Positions 35,091 through 43,646 of a stretch of DNA of 64,000 bases are shown here, piece after piece. This stretch comes from Niastella soli (GTDB taxonomy: Bacteria > Bacteroidota > Bacteroidia > Chitinophagales > Chitinophagaceae): NCBI RefSeq assembly GCF_017742245.1, contig NZ_JAGHKO010000011.1:522518-586517 (forward strand). Direction: 5' to 3'. The number at the start of each line of letters is the position of its first letter. Within the stretch, counting starts at the first letter, position 1. Under the pieces are notes generated by a model, which did not search any database, was not told the origin of the DNA, and saw nothing but the letters and a program-made list of their open reading frames with translations. A program made the translations under genes and the position numbers.

Positions 35091-36208
35091 TTGTACAGAT
35101 AAGTAAATTCCTCATTTACAAGACCATATTTAGATTTTATTTCTGAAAAATGCAGTCTGTTGATCCGTTGGAAGCACTAATTGAGCTTTGATTAATAGCA
35201 TCTGGTTCCCGACCATAGATCGTATTAGATACGCAATGTCCTCTTTTTAGAAGACTTTATGTTGCAGCCCTAATTAGTAGCCCCCTTACTATATCATGAG
35301 GATGCTGCTTTTGATAAGCATTACGAGGTGGTTTGGATCAACAAGAAATGTACAAAGTCAAACTGTCAGTTATAGAAAAATCTGAAGAGGTTATGTCCGG
35401 TTAAGGAAGGAGGATGCCTGTTTGCGGAACTGCATTTTAGAAACATTATCTGTACCAGAGACATGAAAAAGATGTCGCGCCAGAAAATACCGGCTTGAAG
35501 CGCGAACGAACCTCCATGAGTTTATCAATGAACCACTGCTACAGATAGGTTTTGACACTGAACAAAAAGATAGCGGCTTGGATGCAGAATCATGGAGAGA
35601 CTATCACAAACAACGATAAACAAGAATTCCTCAGTTATCGCAATATATGATTTACCCGTTCCGGGGCTGCCGCCTAATCCTTAATAAACTCCAGCGTTTC
35701 CAGATCGAACAGTCTGGCTCTGCCATCTTCGGGAAGCTCTGTTCTGTCCAGGTCTTGCATATTTAAGCTGAGGGAAGCTGGCACTACGCAAACGTGCCTT
35801 TTCTCGATTGATCATACGCTGTTGCAGCTCATTGGTAAGTAGGGTAAGGATTAGCTGTTCATGCGAGGCATTTTGCTTTATTGCGTCAGTTGTTATCACT
35901 GCCTGAATATCTTTACGGAAGGCAAGCCAGGTACCGTAGATTCTGTAACCTACCTGGTTTCTGTAAACGTCAGGAACCATTTTTCAGCCCTTCCGAACTA
36001 TATTAGTACTTTATTATAGATTATTACATATCTAAGTATCTGAATATCTGTTGCAGATTGTTTAAATTAGAATCATTGAATGTCTGTTACCGGTATAACT
36101 TTTTCCTTCTTTTACATTTAAGTTGCAGAGCAAACAAGGAGGTGTTTTTGGATACCAGTATTTCTTGTGTTATTTACGTTAAGCCTACTCCCATTTGTTG
36201 TCTTTAAC
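35091..36208. other. Degraded region between restriction-modification and AbiV modules
   Basis: About 1.1 kb with no intact gene. It contains an IS21-family istB remnant on the minus strand (35640-35980). Short broken plus-strand frames around 35290-35620 were not identified. Confidence 0.6.
35640..35980 (-). pseudogene. istB: IS21-family istB (IstB-like ATPase) remnant
   Basis: The minus strand starts as MVPDVYRNQVGYRIYGTW and continues with the IstB N-terminal pattern SHEQLILTLLTNELQQRM and a FPQLKY boundary. A +1 frameshift after FPQLK restores MQDLDRTELPEDGRARLFDL and ETLEFIKD. After another frame change the DNA at about 35655-35672 encodes a Walker A loop (GSPGTGKSYIAI). The rest of the ATPase domain, istA and the terminal repeats are not found. 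It marks an old insertion at the junction between two defence modules. Confidence 0.75.
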
Positions 36209-36242
36209 TTGGTTAAAAAATGACCGAATAATTATATCTTTG
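36209..36242 (+). promoter_or_regulatory. Candidate promoter for the AbiV-like gene
   Basis: TTG at 36209-36211 and a perfect -7 box TATCTTTG at 36235-36242 (spacing 23, slightly long). It would leave a leader of about 130 bases before ATG 36383. Confidence 0.4.
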
Positions 36243-36382
36243 GTTTCTTACGTTTTAGCCGTCTTATGGGTATTACATTAAAAAATATCTCCTTTTTGCA
36301 TATTGGCTTCCGACGAAGAGGATAGCCATTTCAATACTTTCGTGTTTTTCTAAGTAAATTTTTGAGGTAATAATTTAATAGC

Positions 36383-37153
36383 ATGGATAGTAGAAATTTT
36401 TCTACCATTTCCAAGGAGGAATGTGTAGTAGCCTATGAAGCCCTACTGGAAAATTCTGATGCCAAATGGAAAGCAGCAAAAGTCAATGCATCATTGGGCG
36501 AATACGGAATTGCTAGTTCGCTTTGTGTTGTAAGCATCGAAGAATTAATAAAAGCCATTTTATTATGCCAGGACAGTTTAGGTTTTGAATTCAGAAGAGT
36601 CAAGGGAATGGATGTTTTTTTTAAAAACCATTTAATTAGGTACTATATCGCTTACTGGTTATTTACCATGGGCTGGGCTATGAATGAACTTTTGGGGTTT
36701 ATTAAGAAGCTAAGAGAAAACCCTGAATGGGCAATTTCGTTTATGGAAGAGATCAAAAGTGAAAACATTTTTGAGCAGAAAATGAAATTTTATCTGCTTC
36801 GACAATTAATTCTTTTAAAACGTGAACTAGATTGGTTCTCGAAGATTGATAATATTCGGCAGGATGGCTTTTATGCCGGCTATAACGGCAAATTAATAAA
36901 TCCTATAAATATTTCACAAGAACAATATAACGATGTAAAGTTAAAGCTATCAATAGTCAGAAAGATAGGGAGGTCTTTTATAACGCAGATTGCCAATAAA
37001 GACAAAGTGATTATTGATTTGATTGAGGAAAAAAGAATAGAATTCAAAAGCAAAGATCATTACTCAAAAATTGCTATTATGCTAAAAGATCTGCGGGCTT
37101 CAAGGAATAGCCCATTTGATTTGTTTAAACAAGTGGTTTTTACTGGTCAATAA
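36383..37153 (+). CDS. AbiV-family abortive-infection-like protein
   Basis: 256-residue alpha-helical protein resembling the AbiV family, which in Lactococcus blocks phage translation late in infection. The pattern matches: CVVAYEALLENSDAKWKAAK, GIASSLCVVSIEELIKAILL (the A/S-x-x-EE-x-x-K core), FKNHLIRYYIAYWL with the conserved Lys-Asn-His, and a second helical half ending near FKQVVF. No signal peptide or true membrane segment. It is 109 bases before the PD-(D/E)xK-like gene in the same direction. It may act alone, as AbiV does, or with that neighbour. Confidence 0.75.
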   Translation: MDSRNFSTISKEECVVAYEALLENSDAKWKAAKVNASLGEYGIASSLCVVSIEELIKAILLCQDSLGFEFRRVKGMDVFFKNHLIRYYIAYWLFTMGWAMNELLGFIKKLRENPEWAISFMEEIKSENIFEQKMKFYLLRQLILLKRELDWFSKIDNIRQDGFYAGYNGKLINPINISQEQYNDVKLKLSIVRKIGRSFITQIANKDKVIIDLIEEKRIEFKSKDHYSKIAIMLKDLRASRNSPFDLFKQVVFTGQ

Positions 37154-37262
37154 TTTTATGATGGGAGTTATTAACCGAACGTAGACTTTTTTCTTTCGAG
37201 AACTTAATGATTAACTCGGCAGCTTGATCAATATTCCCGATAACTTTCAATTAAAAATATTT

Positions 37263-38006
37263 ATGGGGTCTCGAATTATATTATTTAAGACTATGCTGAT
37301 GGACTCGCAGCCCATATTTTCGAATCAAACAACCTATTCATTTTTCAATGATAATGACGAAAATGAGACTAGTGTTACCTTAATGAGCGAAGGTGAAGCA
37401 CTTGAATGGCTATTTAAAAATTCAATTTTTAGACGTTTTTTCTTGGAGCAGTTCTTCTCTAACCCTGATAAACAACGAATATTTTTAAGAGTAAAAGAAC
37501 CACTTACTAGGTATAATTATAAACCGGGAGATATTGATTTATTGATTATAGACCCTAATAATCCTGCGAATGCAATTGCTTTTGAATGCAAAAGAGTAAA
37601 ATCTGTTGCTATAAATGAGGAGACATCTAAAATAAATAGTATTCAAAAAATAAGAGAGGGTGTAAAGCAGGCCTCAGCATTACAATCTTTAGGCTTTAAT
37701 AAATCCTATTTACTTATTCTGTTACTTGATGATGGACGTGCATTACTTGACCCCAATACCATGTTTAGGTATGGTAAAACACCCGAAATAAGTCAAATGT
37801 ATGATTTGCCCTGGAATGAACCATTACAACGGGATGTAGGTATCGTGTTTGTGAAAGTTAACCAAATGACTGGCAAAAGCATAAACCATTCTATAAGCGT
37901 GGGCATTTGTATTGAAAAGCAGGCCGAACGCCTTGACCAACTCAATAGTTTAACAGAAAAAATAATAGAAATACTAAAACATCCAGAGGATTTTAATGAA
38001 GTTTAA
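37263..38006 (+). CDS. PD-(D/E)xK nuclease-like protein of unknown family
   Basis: 247 residues from ATG 37263; an in-frame TTG at 37224 would extend it by 13. A compact nuclease signature is visible: GDIDLLIID (Asp90/Asp92), then AIAFECKRVK (Glu108, Lys110), followed by a helix rich in Lys/Gln (IQKIREGVKQASALQSLGF) and a strand YLLILLLDD. This matches the PD-(D/E)xK superfamily fold order. I do not recognise the family. Its place between AbiV-like and nuclease-STAND genes suggests antiphage function, either as a partner of AbiV or independently. Confidence 0.65.
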   Translation: MGSRIILFKTMLMDSQPIFSNQTTYSFFNDNDENETSVTLMSEGEALEWLFKNSIFRRFFLEQFFSNPDKQRIFLRVKEPLTRYNYKPGDIDLLIIDPNNPANAIAFECKRVKSVAINEETSKINSIQKIREGVKQASALQSLGFNKSYLLILLLDDGRALLDPNTMFRYGKTPEISQMYDLPWNEPLQRDVGIVFVKVNQMTGKSINHSISVGICIEKQAERLDQLNSLTEKIIEILKHPEDFNEV

Positions 38007-38164
38007 GTAGGCAAATAACAGGGTTATCCATGCTGTACTTTGCCTTGGTATGGTTAGGGAACAGATCGATCACACCGGACTCTAAATTGGGTAGCTTTTT
38101 TGTAGGAATTTGATTACGCCATTGATCTTTGTTTTTCTAGAATATTGTTTTGAATTACGCTGTT

Positions 38165-41100
38165 ATGAGAAAAAATAAAAAGGTCACTAAATCTAAACGG
38201 GTGAAGATTGTTAGTGAGCCTGAAAGGCTTGAAGTAATAATGGAGGGACGAACGGGAGGCTCAATCAACTTTAGAGGGGTGGATTTTCAAACCATATACG
38301 CTGTTTATGCAGCGCTAAGTCACTTGGAACCTGGGGGAACCCGGCAGGTGCATTTTGAGGGTCTGGAGGATCTGGATATGATTGATGAGCATCTGGCAGA
38401 GCACATTCAGGTAAAAACCTCTGTCAATCCCATAAATGCCAATGCCCTTTGGGGGTTAAAAGTATTACAGAATTTTTTTGAAGTATATCAAAAGGCGCCA
38501 ACGGCTAAGTTTCGGCTGGTTCATAATAGCTCCTTTTCGAAAGGAAACCTGGAGATTTTCTCAGCAAGGTCTTTTCCTGCAGACAAATTAGCTTTTTGGA
38601 AAGAGAAATTTAACGGGGATGGTCTGCCGGTTTCTAGCGATGAACTCAAGTCGTTTTTTAGACAAATCACCATTGAACAAATTACTACAGAGCAACTGGA
38701 AAACGAAATTCGGAAATTACTTTACCAGCGCTATGAAGTCAATAACCAAGCAGAAAGGGCTTTTTTAAAATCTTTATTTTACCATGTTTTTCAGTGGTCA
38801 AAAAAGCGTCAAACTGCATCCGTAGAGGATGTAGTAAAGGTGATTCAGATGGTGAAAGACGAGCATGCAAAGTTTCCTGTCAACCCGGCTGTTCAGCATG
38901 ATTGGATAAAGGAAGTCTCTTACAATGAAAGTGATACTACGGCAATAGATGAATATTATGAGGGGAAAGCGGCCCGACCGGTTCATATTGCCATGGGATT
39001 ACCTGTTCGCCGGCAGATTTGGGAGGAAGCCATCTTAAACGGGTTGGCATCCTCTAAGGTAACGGTTATTATTAGTTCTAGTGGGCAGGGAAAGTCAACC
39101 TTGGCCTGGCAGGTTGGACAAATTGCCGCGATGCAGGGGGATAGTGTTTACCGGTTAAATAGCTGCAGGAGTTGGGAACAAGCTACAGCGGTTTACGATT
39201 TTATTGAAACCCGGTTAAGGATTGGTCAAACGCCACTGATTATAATCGATGGATTGGACAGTGGTGTACAGGGGTGGCAAGAGCTCGCAGGACGCATGAG
39301 TGATCTACCTGTTAAACTACTCATCACAGCCAGGGAGGAGGACTGGGTGAGATATGGTGGTGATGTTTCTAAAGTAACGATAGAACAAATCCCAATTAAG
39401 CTGAGTATCGGTGAAGCTGAGACAATTTATGAGGGCCTTGATAGAATGGGCAAAATTCACAAAGATATCCACGCATGGCAGCCGGCGTGGGAGCAGACCC
39501 ATAGTAAGGGATTGCTTATTGAATACGTTTACCTGTTGACGAAAGGGGAGATGATAACTGAACGATTAGCCCACCAGGTCAAAGTATTGCAAAGGGAGCA
39601 GGGAAGCGCTGCGAAGTTGGAAGTACTTAGGTTAATATGTTTGGCTGATATTTTAAATGTCAAGTTAAGAACGGACCGATTAACACGGTTTATCCAGCAA
39701 ACCGTTCGCTTTGAAGGTGACCGAAATGAAGTGTACCGTCAATTAGAGAAGGAGTATTATTTAAAATTTGATTCGATTTATGTGGAAGGGCTACATCCGG
39801 TAAGATCAAAACACATGGTGGACATTTTGCATTCCCATATTTCCCTGAATGAGACTTTACTAAGTGTATTACAGGTTGTTGAAGGGGATAAGTACTATGA
39901 TTTTTTTATTGGGTCCCCATTTTTAGTCCGCAACGAAGGAAAGGATGATTATTACAAGGAGGCGGCGAGGATTATCGGTAGTGGCCACGTTATAAATATA
40001 GTGTCGGCCATTGATGGTTTAATGCATTTTGAACCTGGTCGCTTTTGGATACACAATCAACGCATTTTTGATGAAGTGTTTGTAACGGGGGGAATTGAAC
40101 TATTTGTGACCGATACTTTCCCCTTCAACCAGGGAGGGGTGCTGCAAAAGTTCCCAGAAACACATGTAGAAACTTCTGGAGGAAACATTAAGTATTTACA
40201 GCAAAAGGGGCGCGAACTTCCAGTTTATTCCTACCAAGATTCAGCTATTATAAATTTAGTGCGGCACCTGGGGGCGATCTTAAAAGAAAGAACAAATGTC
40301 AAGTGGACTAAGGGTGTTTTTTATCTGTATAAATGGTTTGATATTCTAGGCGTTGTCTTTCCTGATATCGTTGAAATGGATGATCAGTATTTATTGACTG
40401 CATTGGAAAAGGAAGCGATTTCAGATGCTGCCGACCTGTTTCGGTTCTACCGAGCAATCAGGCCTGCCGCCTATCAACAGTTTATTAGCCGCCACAGGGA
40501 GACAGTCATCGCCTGGATTAAAAGGAAGTCAGCAATCATTTCCTTAACTGAAAATGGAAATGATGTTCGTATTGGCTACTTGTTCTATCAAGATTACGAA
40601 AAGGCGAACGAGGAAAGTATGGTTCGGATCAATATTGTTCATGCCTTTTTTGGGGATTATGAACGCTACTGCACCGAGATATCGCAGCATCCCTTATTTA
40701 ATGATCACCTTTATGCCGTAGCCAAACAATTTGCCGAGAAGGCGCTGCCTAAAGATCAAATTCCTGATGACTTCGCCATTCATATTAACCAGATTTGGAA
40801 AAAGACAATTTTACTCAATTACTCTTCTGCGTCAGTTTACGAGTGGCAAAAGCAATTTTTTGATTTCCGATTTAAAGCCGTAAGCCTGGTAAAGACCAGT
40901 CTTAAAGTCTTTGAAGCTTACCTTTCCAGGGACGCTACTAAAATTGACGTAGCATCAAAACGTTGGATGGATGAAGCTGATAAATTCTTAAACGACAAGC
41001 AACGATTAAAGCAATTTCCTTATTATACTGTCAAGTATTTTGAAGAGTCTTCCAACCAGGACGAACAGCAGATTAATACGTTTTTTGCCTCTTTTGGAAA

Positions 41101-42115
41101 CTTTATTAATCAAATGCCTGGTATATTTCTGCCCGATGAGGATAAGAAAAGACGCTTATCTATCTATAATCTGAGAAGTGCGGTTTGTAGCCTTGCTGCA
41201 ATGCAAAAGTCGTATCAAGCTATTTTGGGATATACACATGCGCACTTCTGCGTTGACAAACTCAGTGAGGAGGAAGAGCTAATTTACAGCAAGCTTTTGA
41301 AGACTTCGCAGTTCTATGCCCATCTGTTGAAGGGTGGGTCAACCGAAAAATATCCAAACCCGTCCCGCTTTGTGGAGGCTTGGTGGCAAGCGGATAGGAA
41401 AGGCCGTTTAGATCGGATACATGCTATTATCAGGGGTTATGAGAAAGTGTCATCGATGCGGTTTTTGCTGCCGAGTGAGACTATTGAAGAAGAGAATTTG
41501 ACTGGTATCATTATTGGCGTTAAGAATTGTAACCTTTATGATGATAATAATAACTCAGTCTATCACCTGATTTTAGGCCTTCGTGAACTTGGTAAGGCTG
41601 AAATTGACTATGTGACCTTTTTGTTTTTGAACGAAAAAAATGAAATCGTAGAAGTTCGAAGAGTGTATAAACGGTTGTTTGAGCGAATGATGGTTTTTGC
41701 CCAAACTAAAGATTTGGATATCGACGGAAACGGAAATTTAATAATTCAAGAAAATGTTAGCGATTCTTTTATCGGCAAGGTTAGGGGGCAGATCTCGCTG
41801 TTAAATGAGGAGGCCGATGAACAGGATCAGCGCTATGTATTGATGATGCTGAACATTTGGCAGCTGTCTGCTTATCGTAGTAACTTATCGAACCATCCGG
41901 TAGAAAGGGAATGGCTAGCAGCGTTAGAGGGAGAGTTAAAGCCCATTATTCTGCAGCACTTTACTATTGTATGGGATAATCCAAAAAGAGTTTACTTGCC
42001 CGGTAAAGCGGAAGTGCAAAAATTCCTGGATGGCGAAGTGACATTTAGTTTTGAGCAAATTCGGAGCTACATTGAGGATTGCGGAAAGGCTTTTGGAAAG
42101 GAATCTTTTGTGTAA
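38165..42115 (+). CDS. Nuclease-STAND NTPase, Avs-like antiphage sensor
   Basis: Large 1316-residue protein (ATG 38165; a TTG at 38150 is the longer alternative). N-terminal domain: GGSINFRGVDFQTIYAVYAA ... DMIDEHLAEHIQVKTS, which fits the DUF4297/Cap4-type dsDNA nuclease (PD-(D/E)xK form with Gln-Val-Lys at 82-84). Middle domain: STAND/AAA-like NTPase with Walker A SSSGQGKSTLAW (about 303-313), Walker B PLIIIDGLDSG (about 357-367) and LITAREEDW, a sensor-type Arg. C-terminal 800 residues are helical, likely the ligand-sensing repeat part. In characterised Avs proteins the C-terminal repeats bind a phage protein such as terminase or portal and activate the nuclease. The ligand here is unknown. 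Confidence 0.8.
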   Translation: MRKNKKVTKSKRVKIVSEPERLEVIMEGRTGGSINFRGVDFQTIYAVYAALSHLEPGGTRQVHFEGLEDLDMIDEHLAEHIQVKTSVNPINANALWGLKVLQNFFEVYQKAPTAKFRLVHNSSFSKGNLEIFSARSFPADKLAFWKEKFNGDGLPVSSDELKSFFRQITIEQITTEQLENEIRKLLYQRYEVNNQAERAFLKSLFYHVFQWSKKRQTASVEDVVKVIQMVKDEHAKFPVNPAVQHDWIKEVSYNESDTTAIDEYYEGKAARPVHIAMGLPVRRQIWEEAILNGLASSKVTVIISSSGQGKSTLAWQVGQIAAMQGDSVYRLNSCRSWEQATAVYDFIETRLRIGQTPLIIIDGLDSGVQGWQELAGRMSDLPVKLLITAREEDWVRYGGDVSKVTIEQIPIKLSIGEAETIYEGLDRMGKIHKDIHAWQPAWEQTHSKGLLIEYVYLLTKGEMITERLAHQVKVLQREQGSAAKLEVLRLICLADILNVKLRTDRLTRFIQQTVRFEGDRNEVYRQLEKEYYLKFDSIYVEGLHPVRSKHMVDILHSHISLNETLLSVLQVVEGDKYYDFFIGSPFLVRNEGKDDYYKEAARIIGSGHVINIVSAIDGLMHFEPGRFWIHNQRIFDEVFVTGGIELFVTDTFPFNQGGVLQKFPETHVETSGGNIKYLQQKGRELPVYSYQDSAIINLVRHLGAILKERTNVKWTKGVFYLYKWFDILGVVFPDIVEMDDQYLLTALEKEAISDAADLFRFYRAIRPAAYQQFISRHRETVIAWIKRKSAIISLTENGNDVRIGYLFYQDYEKANEESMVRINIVHAFFGDYERYCTEISQHPLFNDHLYAVAKQFAEKALPKDQIPDDFAIHINQIWKKTILLNYSSASVYEWQKQFFDFRFKAVSLVKTSLKVFEAYLSRDATKIDVASKRWMDEADKFLNDKQRLKQFPYYTVKYFEESSNQDEQQINTFFASFGNFINQMPGIFLPDEDKKRRLSIYNLRSAVCSLAAMQKSYQAILGYTHAHFCVDKLSEEEELIYSKLLKTSQFYAHLLKGGSTEKYPNPSRFVEAWWQADRKGRLDRIHAIIRGYEKVSSMRFLLPSETIEEENLTGIIIGVKNCNLYDDNNNSVYHLILGLRELGKAEIDYVTFLFLNEKNEIVEVRRVYKRLFERMMVFAQTKDLDIDGNGNLIIQENVSDSFIGKVRGQISLLNEEADEQDQRYVLMMLNIWQLSAYRSNLSNHPVEREWLAALEGELKPIILQHFTIVWDNPKRVYLPGKAEVQKFLDGEVTFSFEQIRSYIEDCGKAFGKESFV

Positions 42116-42367
42116 CTTTTTTGGCATAAGACAACCGTCAAAGCAACTTTTAACGTTTCCGAATTTAAGACATCGAGAAGAGTCAAGGCATCTTAAACAA
42201 ACGTAAGCAATAGCTTCCGCCTTTTGCTTTTTTTCATTACCTTGATATGCGAGAACGGCAAATCCAACCATTGCCGCAAAGCGTACTAATTGATAATAGC
42301 CGTAAGGCATATTCGCCAGGCACAATAAAAATAGCAAAGCAAGAACGATCTTAATTACCTTGTCCAT
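41936..42367 (-). CDS. Small two-helix membrane protein (DUF6804-like), probably truncated
   Basis: The first 65 residues (VIKIVLALLFLLCLANMPYG, YYQLVRFAAMVGFAVLAYQ, then GNEKKQKAEAIAYVCLRCL) form two membrane helices and match what I recall of a small Bacteroidota membrane family, DUF6804. The usual third and fourth segments (a hydrophobic stretch with FKIALGR...WNVVD) are missing. After residue 65 the frame is low-complexity and runs antisense into the last 180 bases of the STAND gene. The C-terminus is therefore probably altered by a frameshift or junction near 42180. Its ATG overlaps the TerB stop codon by one base, so it is the last gene of the Hsp70 operon. Confidence 0.55.
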   Translation of the reverse strand: MDKVIKIVLALLFLLCLANMPYGYYQLVRFAAMVGFAVLAYQGNEKKQKAEAIAYVCLRCLDSSRCLKFGNVKSCFDGCLMPKKLHKRFLSKSLSAILNVAPNLLKTKCHFAIQEFLHFRFTGQVNSFWIIPYNSKVLQNNGL

Positions 42368-42822
42368 TAAGTAAAATTTAATTCAATGTCAAAAATGTCA
42401 TCTACACCATAGTTGCCACCTATAAAATAATCAATTTGCTTTGGGAATTTTATAATGAGCAATTCTTCCGATAATTTGATTCTTGCTTTTACGAGTTGAA
42501 GAAATTGAACTTCGTTTGGATGTACTCCCTTGTCAGCCTCAATCATTCGCAGAATAACATCCAATAATATAATTTTTTGCTGCTCTGACATTTCGCTTTC
42601 GGGTAAGGAAGAAAGGAAGCTGTTAATTGCTTCCTTACCTTTTGTATTTATTTCCCCAATAATTTCTTTCAAGGTTAGGTCATATTCAAAATCCAGAAAG
42701 TATGCTGTATTTTTAATGATTGATTTTACTTCTTCCATTTCAGCTTCATGAATTTCTCCATCCACTGCGATTGTAGTAACTGCAGTACGAAAAAGAAGCT
42801 GTTGAAATATTTCTGATTTCAT
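42367..42822 (-). CDS. TerB-like protein
   Basis: 151-residue cytoplasmic helical protein with the TerB pattern: FRTAVTTIAVDGEIHEAEME, where Asp-Gly-x-Ile-x-x-x-E is the metal-binding turn, and a second half LLDVILRMIEADKGVHPNEV with a matching Asp-x-x-x-x-x-x-E. TerB domains occur in tellurite-resistance and phage-defence gene clusters and often accompany membrane proteins. It overlaps the membrane-protein gene upstream by 4 bases and the small membrane gene downstream by 1 base, so it is translationally coupled. Its molecular job is unknown; a link between the membrane and the chaperone is inference. Confidence 0.8.
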   Translation of the reverse strand: MKSEIFQQLLFRTAVTTIAVDGEIHEAEMEEVKSIIKNTAYFLDFEYDLTLKEIIGEINTKGKEAINSFLSSLPESEMSEQQKIILLDVILRMIEADKGVHPNEVQFLQLVKARIKLSEELLIIKFPKQIDYFIGGNYGVDDIFDIELNFT

Positions 42823-43646
42823 AACCTAATAGTATTTAGTTTTACTAAAATCACTGCAAGTACAAATATTAATGCACCAATAAAATATAGACCTAAAAGG
42901 AAACTGGCAATGTAGATTATATTCTGGTGAAATGAAAAGAAAGAAAAAACAAATACAGGAATTTTCCAAAGGGCCAAATACATGACAAAAATGGTTACAA
43001 TAAAACCTACTATTCTTATCAGCCAATGGGGCTTTTTTTCATCTCGGGAATATAAGTTCATGATTTTTGTCATTGGGGTAAGAATAATATACATTGAAAT
43101 CAATAATGTCAAAGAAAATGATATAATATTTTTATCATAGAGAATGTTATTTGTCCTCTTCACGAATTCACTATCTGAAATCGAACCAAACATTGTTTTA
43201 ATAACCAACAAAATGTAATTACCCATTTCTTCTACAGCTTGAAGAAAATTACTGGAGCTTTTTAAGGTATATACACTTAGTAGTAAAACGAATAGCCAAA
43301 CAAAAAAAGGTGTAAGGCGAAAAAGTATTTGCTTTGCTCTCGGCTTGCTAAAAAAAGAAAATGGGATTTCTTCTTTAACTATTCCTTTCGCATCTTCTTT
43401 TGACATTCCCAATGGCTTTATATATGCCCCCAAAGGCAACCAACCTAAAATATACGTCGTGCCATTGATTTCTTTTTTGAGCAAAGAAAACCAAGGATTT
43501 AAGAAAAATGCAAACTCTATGATTTTAACTTTCCAAATTTTACAGAGCCATACATAAATAAAATTACTAAGCGAAATTGCTAGAAAAACCATTGCGCCTA
43601 ATCGAAAAGCATTATAGCTAAAAATAAACATTAGATTAGAAGCCAA
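42819..43646 (-). CDS. Multi-pass membrane protein, inactive site-2-protease-like
   Basis: 275 residues with about six membrane segments. Around residues 35-80, VKIIEFAFFLNPWFSLLKKE then YILGWLPLGAYIKPLGM copies the M50/RseP pattern (K-V-E-F-x-x-x-x-P ... G-x-x-P-L-G-G-Y-V-K). FSFFSKPRAKQILFRLTPFF matches the segment that normally precedes A-G-P-x-x-N. The catalytic helix that should read HExGH is instead FLAISLSNFIYVW, and the NPDG-type metal ligand is not found. I infer a pseudoprotease that may still bind transmembrane peptides. It overlaps the Hsp70 stop by 11 bases and the TerB start by 4. Confidence 0.7.
   Translation of the reverse strand: MASNLMFIFSYNAFRLGAMVFLAISLSNFIYVWLCKIWKVKIIEFAFFLNPWFSLLKKEINGTTYILGWLPLGAYIKPLGMSKEDAKGIVKEEIPFSFFSKPRAKQILFRLTPFFVWLFVLLLSVYTLKSSSNFLQAVEEMGNYILLVIKTMFGSISDSEFVKRTNNILYDKNIISFSLTLLISMYIILTPMTKIMNLYSRDEKKPHWLIRIVGFIVTIFVMYLALWKIPVFVFSFFSFHQNIIYIASFLLGLYFIGALIFVLAVILVKLNTIRL

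Noticed and set aside
41936-42120. Last 60 residues of the small membrane protein as a functional domain
   Set aside because: The segment is antisense to the STAND gene end and shows no membrane or domain pattern.
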